A DNA stretch of 13,171 nt from Bdellovibrionales bacterium (GTDB lineage Bacteria > Bdellovibrionota > Bdellovibrionia > Bdellovibrionales > JAMPXM01): the NCBI GenBank assembly GCA_005792225.1, contig SXSP01000275.1:1-13171 (forward strand), written 5' to 3'. Within the stretch, counting starts at the first letter, position 1. Each line of letters opens with the position of its first letter. Below the pieces are notes generated by a model. The model was not told the origin of the DNA. It ran no database searches and saw only the letters and a program-made list of their open reading frames with translations. The position numbers and the translations under genes are program-made. Of this stretch, positions 6,975 to 13,171 are shown piece by piece.

Positions 6975-9146
6975 ATGACATCGGGCCACTCGAACAACGC
7001 GGAAAAGAACAACGGGCTCCTCGGCGCCGCCGCGAAGATGCGCGATTCACTCGCGGTCCTCAAGGAAATCAACTCGAAAGCGAACGTCATCGCGCTGAAC
7101 GCCGCCATCGAAGGTGCGCGAACGCGCGGGCGTCTCGATAGCTTCTCGATTGTCGCGGAACAAATCGCGGGTCAGGCAGGTCGAAACAGCGAACTCAGCG
7201 AACAACTGGATCAGCTGGTTTCCAAACTGCAAAAAGTAGCGCTTCGTTCGACGGCCACTCGGTATTACGAACTCGCCGAAGACTTGATCGATAAAGTTGA
7301 TCGCAATCTCTTCGAGCGTAATTGCGACGTGCAAGCATGGGCGCAGTTCGACGCGGTCGTCGCGTGCGCGAAATCGCTTAAGCAAATGACCGCCGATCAG
7401 GTCTTAGCTTTTGACAAGAACGATGAAGTCTTTCAGAAGGCTTGTAAGATTCTCGATCGGCTCGTGGCTACTTACTGCGTCTACTCTGATGTTTTCCTCT
7501 GTAATCCCCAAGGTGTGGTGATCGCGGCGGCAAAACGCGCCCAAATGATCGGGCAGAACCTCGGTCAGTCGGATTGGTTTCAAGCCGGAATCGCCGGCCA
7601 AGTTCACGTCGCCGACATGCAGTTTGATCCTGCCATCGGGCACACGGCGGTTTTCTACACGGCTCCCGTGACGGATGAGGCGGGGAGTGTGATCGGTGTT
7701 CTCTCGACGCGCTTCAACTGGAGTTTCGGTCAGGAGATGATCGATCACGCGGGCTACGACTCCGAGGTTCAAGCGTATTTTATCAATAAACAAGGAACCG
7801 TCATCGGTGCCACTGACTCCGTCGGTGTAATGACGGATCAACTGCACTGGCTCGATGCGGGTCGCCTCTCGATGAAGGGTGGATGCGGTTACACCGTTGA
7901 GACGGCGAGAAATGGCGCGCCGCTTGCGGTGGGCTTCGCCCGTACCAAGGGTTACAACGCCTACCGCGGTAAAGACTGGTCGGCGATCGTGACGGCGCGC
8001 CTCGGAAACATTCGCGCCGAGCACATGGCCCACGTCCTTAAAAAGCGCGAAGCGACGGCGAGCGTTCAGCCCTTCGCACAGCCCGAGGGACGTCAAAAAA
8101 TCGAATCCGAGCAGGCGAACGATGAGCTTCAGGAAACGATGAAGCAAATCAACGATCTCGTCTCGCTCATCAACATGACAAACAACGAAACAAACATGCT
8201 CGCGATCAACGCCGCCATTCAGGCCGGGATCGCCGGAACGGAAGGGGAATCATTCGCGGTCATCGCGGCGGAAATCAGTCGCCTGGCCGAGAAATCCGTG
8301 CAGTTCGTCGAGAGCGTCAACAAAACGGCTAAGGAACTTCAGACCGCGGTCGAAGAAACCGTGGCCGCCCGCTTAAGCGATGCCGCGCGAGATACGATCG
8401 ACAAGGTCGACCGCAACCTCTTTGAGCGCTACTGTGACGTTCAAGCCTGGACGACTTTCGAAAACATCGTAAACGCCACGATCAATGGCGATGCGAGTGG
8501 AGAAGTGAGCGAGTTCCTCGCGAAGCTCCACAAAATCTACGAAGTTTATCACGACATCTACCTTCTCGACGCCAAGGGGACGATCATCGCGACCGGCGTT
8601 CGTCGCGACCTGCGCGGTCAGAACCAGTCGAATCGTGCTTGGTTCCAGAGTGCGGCTGAAGGCAAAGTTCACGTTTCGGAAGTTTATCATTCGTCGTCAT
8701 CAAACGGTCTCGCCATGGCTTTCAGCGCTCCCATTATCGGGCCTGACGGAACCGTGACGGGTGTGTTGACCACGCGCTTTGATTGGAAGTTTATCTACGG
8801 CATCCTTGATACCGTAATCGCCGACTCCAAGAGTAAGGTTTATCTCTTGAACGCTCAGTCCATCGTTCTCGGATCAACGGATCGTCAGGGTATTCTCGAG
8901 AAATCGTTCGCGCACCTCGAAGTCATGCGTCAGATCTCCAACAGCACTGCGGGTCAGGCGCTAGAAAAAGATAAGGAAGACGGGCTGACGTATTCGGTCG
9001 GTTACAGTCGCACGACGGGTTATAACTCGTACGCGGGCAAGGGTTGGAGCGTTATCATTCGACGCGAAGTCGAAGTTGAAGCGTCGACCGAAGTTGAACA
9101 GACCAAATCGATCGGTGCGGCGGCATCCGCAAAGAAGGCCGCGTAA
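6975..9146 (+). CDS. Soluble chemoreceptor-like protein: tandem duplication of [MCP hairpin-tip, linker, Cache-like sensor]
   Basis: 723 residues with no signal peptide and no membrane helix. It consists of two similar halves. Each has a fragment of about 60 residues resembling the methyl-accepting chemotaxis hairpin tip: ANVIALNAAIEGAR...IVAEQIAGQA at 36-68 and TNMLAINAAIQAG...VIAAEISRLAEKS at 406-441. The next block is IDKVDRNLFER-CDVQAW (105-122 and 475-492, exactly 370 apart), followed by a Cache-like domain (about 150-345 and 510-700). In the Cache regions WFQ (201/556), AP (230-231/585-586), GV-LSTRF/GVLTTRF (241/596) and GYN-Y-GK-WS (326/682) align 355-356 apart. No methylation helices are evident, and most of the usual signalling hairpin is missing. 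Such tips contact CheA and CheW, and a CheA gene follows immediately. Probably a cytoplasmic sensor feeding that kinase (inference). GGAGG lies 8 nt before the ATG. Ligand unknown. Confidence 0.8.
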   Translation: MTSGHSNNAEKNNGLLGAAAKMRDSLAVLKEINSKANVIALNAAIEGARTRGRLDSFSIVAEQIAGQAGRNSELSEQLDQLVSKLQKVALRSTATRYYELAEDLIDKVDRNLFERNCDVQAWAQFDAVVACAKSLKQMTADQVLAFDKNDEVFQKACKILDRLVATYCVYSDVFLCNPQGVVIAAAKRAQMIGQNLGQSDWFQAGIAGQVHVADMQFDPAIGHTAVFYTAPVTDEAGSVIGVLSTRFNWSFGQEMIDHAGYDSEVQAYFINKQGTVIGATDSVGVMTDQLHWLDAGRLSMKGGCGYTVETARNGAPLAVGFARTKGYNAYRGKDWSAIVTARLGNIRAEHMAHVLKKREATASVQPFAQPEGRQKIESEQANDELQETMKQINDLVSLINMTNNETNMLAINAAIQAGIAGTEGESFAVIAAEISRLAEKSVQFVESVNKTAKELQTAVEETVAARLSDAARDTIDKVDRNLFERYCDVQAWTTFENIVNATINGDASGEVSEFLAKLHKIYEVYHDIYLLDAKGTIIATGVRRDLRGQNQSNRAWFQSAAEGKVHVSEVYHSSSSNGLAMAFSAPIIGPDGTVTGVLTTRFDWKFIYGILDTVIADSKSKVYLLNAQSIVLGSTDRQGILEKSFAHLEVMRQISNSTAGQALEKDKEDGLTYSVGYSRTTGYNSYAGKGWSVIIRREVEVEASTEVEQTKSIGAAASAKKAA

Positions 9147-12100
9147 ATGTCGAGCAACGAGCTTTCAACAGATGGACTACCGGAATTCATCGAGGAAGTC
9201 AGCGAGCAGCTGAACTCCGCCGAAGGCCTGTTGCTGAACTGGGGAACCGACGGTGCCCCTCCAGACGCTATCGATCAAATCTTTCGCACCTTCCACAACG
9301 TCAAGGGAACATCCGGCATGTTCGGGCTCCGAGGCGTGGTGGAACTCTTCCATCAGGGTGAATCGCTGCTGAGTCTGATCCGCGAAAAACGCGTGTCTCC
9401 GACTCCCGATATGATCGATAGTCTCGTTAAGGTCATCGATGAATTTAAATCGATGACAAAGTACACGATTGAAAACCGAAAAGAGCCGGATGAAAAACCG
9501 TACGCGCTCCTCGGTGCCATCGTGGAAGGTCGCAAGGCCTTACTCGCCGCCGAGGCGGGACAAGCCTCTGGCGAAGCCCAGAGCGGCGAGCGCAAAAAAG
9601 AGAAAGCGGAAGAATCCATCCGCATCACAAGCCAAAACGCGACCGAACTGGTTGAGATCGTCAGCGACTTTATTCAGCTTCAGAATCGGCTCGATGCCGT
9701 CCTCGGGGCGGATGGATCTTCGACCTCATTGCGCAACGATATGGTTCGTTTCTCCTCGAGACTCCAGAAGTTCGTTCTCGATATTCGACTGGCGCCCGTT
9801 CAGCCGCTTCTTTCGGGTTTGCAGAGAGTGGCCAACCAGGCGACGAGGGATCTCGGACAAAAAGTACGCATGCAGATCACCGGCGGCGACACCCAACTCG
9901 ATCGAAGGGTGCTCGATCTCTTGCGCGATCCTCTGATTCACATGGTGAGAAACGCGATCGATCATGGGATCGAAACGCCCGATACGCGTGCCGCCGCCAA
10001 AAAGCCGTCCGAGGGACTCATCGTCATCGAAGCGGCTCAGCAGTCGGGTCAGGTCATCCTCTCGAGGAGCGATGATGGAAAAGGAATCGACGCGGAAAAA
10101 GTCAAAGGGAAGGCCGTCGAAAAAGGTTTCATTACGAAAGCGCAAGCCGATGCGATGTCGACGAACGAAGCGGTGAAACTCATTTTCCTTCCCGGTTTCT
10201 CGACCGCGGCCAAGGTCACCGATCTCTCGGGCCGCGGCGTGGGCATGGACTCGGTGAAATCCTCGGTCGAAGGCATCGGCGGAAGCGTCGATATCGATTC
10301 CGAGCTCGGGCGCGGAACGAAGGTGACCCTCACTCTCCCGCTGACCCTCGCAATCGTGAAATCTCTCGCTTTCTTCGTCGGAAAACGCTTCTACGCGGTT
10401 CCGCAGATGAACGTCGAGGAGGTGATCACCGAGTCCATGGCGAACTCGCGTGACCAACTCGGGATCGTTGAAGGCGGTGGAAAAGTTCTCCACCTCCGTA
10501 AATCGGTGATTCCGGTCATCTCTCTTCAGAAAATTTTCAGCGAACCCGAACCCGCGACCGGCCAAGCCGTTTTCATTGTTGTTCGTCATCGGAACTCCCG
10601 GTTCGCACTTCAAGCCGACAGGATCAGCGGCCCGCGCGACTTCGTTTCGCAGCCTCTGCCTTCGGTCTTTTCGGCGATCGACTTTGTCAGTGGTGTGAAC
10701 CAACTCAATTCGGGGGATTACATCGGGCTCCTCGATCTTCACGCACTCGGCGGCGCCGTTGAAGGTGTGGGCCTTCAACAAAAGCAATCGACCGGCGGCA
10801 CCAGCGAAGAGCAGATGAATCAGTCCGACATCTTCCGCAGTCAACAAAAGCTCGTCTTCTTCAACTCCGGAAGACGGTTTGCGGTCGCGGTCCAGGCCAT
10901 TCGCCAGGTGATTCAAGTTCCGGCGACCGCGCTCGACGTGATCGGGGAGCGGCCGTATCTCACCTATAACGGTAAAACGTATCCCATTCTCAGGCTCTGG
11001 CAGACCTTCAATAACAACGACGCGCTGGAAAAACGAGACGTCTACACTTGTCTCCTCGTTCAGCGCGAGGGCAAACACGCAGCCATTGTTTGTGACGCCT
11101 TCTTCGGAATCGACCGCCTGCCGCGCGAATTTGAAACCCTCGTTCGAGCGCACGGAATCCAGGGCTCGGTGAATTACAAAGACGAGACCTTCCTCGTCGT
11201 GAACGTTCATCACGTTTTCGGCATGGAATTCCCGAACGACTTCAAGTCGCGCGGAAATCTCAACAGTAAGTTCCACGTGCTCGTGGTGGAGGACGACTCG
11301 TTCTTCGCGACGAACCTCTCGGAGTTCCTCGAGCACGAGGGATTCACCGTCACCATCGCGAAAGACGGTCTCGAGGCGAAAGAGTATCTCGAGCACTCGC
11401 TCGATGAAAAGTCGGGCGCTCAACCCGTGGACTACGTGATCACCGACTACGAAATGCCGCGCATGACGGGTCTTGAGCTTCTCAGCTGGATGCGGAATAG
11501 ATCCGAGTTCTTGAATCTTTCGGCTACGATGTGCACGGCCGTCGGCGACGATTCAACCAAAAAAGCCGCAATGAAGTTCGGCATCGACTACTTTAGCGGC
11601 AAGATGAAGTACGAAAACATTCTGCCTTACTTGAGAAAACGCGCCAACTCGAGCGCGATCGGGGTATCGACGGTGGAGCCGCTCGAAAACGCGGGCAATG
11701 TGATCGAAGACATCGGCGCTCAGGGGCGGGTTCTCACGTTCGCCGTGGGCGGTCGCGTGTTCGGGATCGAGATCAAATTCTTAAAAGAAATTTCTGCCGC
11801 ATCTCCGGCGACGCCGGTGCCTTCACCGTATCGCTCGATCTCCCAGATGATTGGATTCAGGGGCCAGCCCATTCCGGTCATGGACCTTCGAGTTCTCTTA
11901 AAGGCACCCGCAAACTCGGTTCCCCAGCAGGTGGTCGCGCAAATCGGTGGGCAAGTCTGCGCTCTCTGGGTTGATAACGTTCTTCACGTGAAGCGCTTGC
12001 AGTCTCTCGACCGCTCAACGGGGGTGATCAAAGAGGTGGGTGAAGGTGCCCATCAAGCGCTCGTCGGAGATGTTCTGTGGGATCAAAACGGGGGACCAGT

Positions 12101-12200
12101 CTGCCTGATCGACGGTGTGAAAGTGGAAAGACTGCTTCATTACGTCAAAGAGAAGATCGGGTCGAGCACCGTTGCGGTGAAATCGCAGAGATCCGCTTAA
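9147..12200 (+). CDS. CheA-family hybrid histidine kinase: Hpt-P3-HATPase-CheW-CheW-receiver-CheW
   Basis: 1017 residues. The Hpt domain (about 10-110) carries His50 in FRTFHNVKGTSGMFG. There is no P2 domain, only a charged linker (130-157). P3 dimerisation lies at about 158-220. The ATPase domain has N box HMVRNAIDHGIE (265-276), G1 DDGKGID (309-315), FLPGFSTA (347-354) and GRGVGMD (362-368). CheW-like modules follow at about 400-540 and 566-695. Then comes a receiver (709-832) with Glu715/Asp716, phospho-acceptor Asp767 in ITDYEMP, Thr797 and probably Lys819. A third CheW-like module occupies 860-1000. It starts directly at the stop of the receptor-like gene (TAAATG), indicating translational coupling. 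CheW and CheY functions being built in explains the lack of separate genes nearby. No DNA-binding output domain is visible, so the downstream target of the receiver is unknown. It compares with CheA-CheY fusions such as FrzE, but the domain order with three CheW modules is unusual. Confidence 0.9.
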   Translation: MSSNELSTDGLPEFIEEVSEQLNSAEGLLLNWGTDGAPPDAIDQIFRTFHNVKGTSGMFGLRGVVELFHQGESLLSLIREKRVSPTPDMIDSLVKVIDEFKSMTKYTIENRKEPDEKPYALLGAIVEGRKALLAAEAGQASGEAQSGERKKEKAEESIRITSQNATELVEIVSDFIQLQNRLDAVLGADGSSTSLRNDMVRFSSRLQKFVLDIRLAPVQPLLSGLQRVANQATRDLGQKVRMQITGGDTQLDRRVLDLLRDPLIHMVRNAIDHGIETPDTRAAAKKPSEGLIVIEAAQQSGQVILSRSDDGKGIDAEKVKGKAVEKGFITKAQADAMSTNEAVKLIFLPGFSTAAKVTDLSGRGVGMDSVKSSVEGIGGSVDIDSELGRGTKVTLTLPLTLAIVKSLAFFVGKRFYAVPQMNVEEVITESMANSRDQLGIVEGGGKVLHLRKSVIPVISLQKIFSEPEPATGQAVFIVVRHRNSRFALQADRISGPRDFVSQPLPSVFSAIDFVSGVNQLNSGDYIGLLDLHALGGAVEGVGLQQKQSTGGTSEEQMNQSDIFRSQQKLVFFNSGRRFAVAVQAIRQVIQVPATALDVIGERPYLTYNGKTYPILRLWQTFNNNDALEKRDVYTCLLVQREGKHAAIVCDAFFGIDRLPREFETLVRAHGIQGSVNYKDETFLVVNVHHVFGMEFPNDFKSRGNLNSKFHVLVVEDDSFFATNLSEFLEHEGFTVTIAKDGLEAKEYLEHSLDEKSGAQPVDYVITDYEMPRMTGLELLSWMRNRSEFLNLSATMCTAVGDDSTKKAAMKFGIDYFSGKMKYENILPYLRKRANSSAIGVSTVEPLENAGNVIEDIGAQGRVLTFAVGGRVFGIEIKFLKEISAASPATPVPSPYRSISQMIGFRGQPIPVMDLRVLLKAPANSVPQQVVAQIGGQVCALWVDNVLHVKRLQSLDRSTGVIKEVGEGAHQALVGDVLWDQNGGPVCLIDGVKVERLLHYVKEKIGSSTVAVKSQRSA

Positions 12201-12208
12201 GAGCGATT

Positions 12209-13171
12209 TCAGAAAATCTTTTCGCGGACCGTCCAGAAGTACTTTTGCTTCCTCGCGATGACGAACATCGGTGTGCGAAATTTCTCGCCGTTTGCGATGA
12301 CGTCCTCAGGCGACTGAATTTCAATTTTTCTCTCGGGCACGCGGTTGTGCATCCGCGTGAAATTAAAGTAGAAAGCCCGTCGGCTCTCGGGAGAATTTAA
12401 ATAAAAGTATTCTTTTAGTACGTTGGCATCGGCGTCGTAATACTGAATTTCGAGACGTTCGTTTCCCTTCTTGTCGCGGCTCTTTCCAAAAAGCATCGAA
12501 TCGACGCGCATCACGTGCGCATCCTTGAGCGCCATCGCCTCTTTAAGCTTTTGGTCGTTGTCGACCAAGATGTTCTGGCACGAGCCGCAAATGCGGGCCG
12601 CGATGTCGTTTTCGAGACCGCACTTCTCGCAGCGCTTAAAGCGAAATCGAAAACCGCACTCGATGAGGCGTTTTGATCGTGGGTCCTCATAGGCACCTCG
12701 ACATTTGCGACCGAAGTGCTCCTCGACGAATCCGTCGGGATTCACGATGCCCCAAAAGTTGTTGACCAATCCGCACGAGGGGCAGGTGACCTCGACGATG
12801 ACGGATTCGTTTGACGGCTTGTCCTCGTCGATATCGGGTGAATAAAGATCGTGGGCTTGCCCGGTGTAATCGAGGATGAGGCAGTCCGTTTTGCCCGGAC
12901 TCAAGCGCAAACCGCGACCCACGATCTGTTGGTAGAGACTCGCGGACTCGGTCGGTCTGAGGATCGCGATCACATCCACGTGAGGAGCGTCGAATCCGGT
13001 GGTGAGAACCGAAACGTTCACGAGAAACTTCAGATCGCGGCGTTTGAAGGCGTCGATGATGGCGTCACGCTCTTTGTCTTCGGTGTCGCCGACGACCATT
13101 GCGGAGATGCCCTTCGGTAGCGACTGCAAGATTTCTTTTGCGTGACTCACGGATGAGGTAAAAATCATGAC
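12209..13171 (-). CDS. radD: RadD-like SF2 DNA helicase with C-terminal zinc ribbons, 5' end cut by window edge
   Basis: Only the C-terminal 320 or so residues are present. The frame stays open to the right edge, and the ATG at 13168 is internal. The second RecA-like domain shows motif V (NVSVLTTGFDAPHVDVIAIL) and motif VI (QIVGRGLR), preceded by RPTESASLYQ and followed by GKTDCLILDY. This closely resembles E. coli RadD/YejH, which acts on recombination and replication intermediates. Two zinc-ribbon-like clusters follow (numbering from the internal Met at 13168): Cys129, Cys132, Cys156, Cys171, and Cys180, Cys183, Cys194, Cys197. The remaining tail of about 120 residues contains EIQYYDADANVLKEYFYLNSPESRRAF split across conserved positions and is RadD-like in placement. 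It converges on the CheA gene with 8 bp between stops, so the two are separate units. Another YejH/SF2 subgroup is possible. Confidence 0.82.
   Translation of the reverse strand, partial: VMIFTSSVSHAKEILQSLPKGISAMVVGDTEDKERDAIIDAFKRRDLKFLVNVSVLTTGFDAPHVDVIAILRPTESASLYQQIVGRGLRLSPGKTDCLILDYTGQAHDLYSPDIDEDKPSNESVIVEVTCPSCGLVNNFWGIVNPDGFVEEHFGRKCRGAYEDPRSKRLIECGFRFRFKRCEKCGLENDIAARICGSCQNILVDNDQKLKEAMALKDAHVMRVDSMLFGKSRDKKGNERLEIQYYDADANVLKEYFYLNSPESRRAFYFNFTRMHNRVPERKIEIQSPEDVIANGEKFRTPMFVIARKQKYFWTVREKIF

Noticed and set aside
5965..7050. Minus-strand open frame of about 361 codons opposite amt
   Set aside because: Its composition (Arg/Glu/His rich, no hydrophobic core) is that of an antisense shadow. 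It also crosses the end of amt into the next gene.
9726..11423. Minus-strand open frame of about 565 codons inside the CheA hybrid gene
   Set aside because: It is rich in Arg, Glu, Asp and His with no recognisable domain. It mirrors the codon positions of the strongly supported kinase gene on the other strand, so it is a codon-bias shadow.
6975..12200. Possible defence or phage-related module
   Set aside because: All domains are chemosensory (Cache, MCP tip, Hpt, HATPase, CheW, receiver). No nuclease, toxin, transposase or phage motif is visible. The RadD-like helicase is a housekeeping repair type on the opposite strand.

Overview
The window is a chromosomal segment of moderately high G+C from a diderm (Gram-negative) bacterium. 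The evidence is an outer-membrane beta-barrel with a signal peptide and C-terminal Phe, an RlmI-type rRNA methyltransferase, a RadD-type helicase and a LuxR-type two-component pair. The gene set would fit a proteobacterial or bdellovibrionotal (deltaproteobacteria-like) lineage, but nothing here fixes the taxon. I see no transposase, integrase, tRNA, CRISPR array or phage gene.

Left part (1-4202). An exported beta-helix, bactofilin-like protein on the minus strand runs off the left edge. A divergently read 23S rRNA cytosine methyltransferase follows. Then come a response regulator and sensor kinase on the minus strand, overlapping by 11 bp so that they are probably translationally coupled.

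Centre and right (4337-12200). Four plus-strand genes follow the kinase divergently: a BBP2/OmpL-like outer-membrane barrel, an Amt ammonium transporter with its transport residues intact, a 723-residue soluble protein, and a 1017-residue CheA hybrid. The soluble protein is a tandem duplication of [MCP hairpin-tip fragment, conserved linker, Cache-like sensor]. The CheA hybrid has the order Hpt, P3, ATPase, CheW, CheW, receiver, CheW. The Amt gene lies 41 bp before the soluble sensor, and the sensor's stop codon directly abuts the CheA start (TAAATG). No PII gene (glnK), cheR, cheB or separate cheW/cheY is visible.

The most interesting reading is that amt, the double Cache/MCP-tip protein and the hybrid CheA form a compact, non-canonical chemosensory unit tied to ammonium or another nitrogen signal. 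The periplasmic domain of the neighbouring sensor kinase resembles the Cache domains of the soluble protein. The two intergenic regions flanking the barrel gene share short sequence elements. Both suggest, without proving, a joint regulatory circuit.

Right edge (12209-13171). The C-terminal half of a RadD-like helicase with eight zinc-ribbon cysteines converges on the CheA gene, with only 8 bp between the stops. No gene-free stretch exceeds 300 bp. The largest gaps are 5363-5592, which is rich in inverted repeats, 661-812, and 4203-4336.
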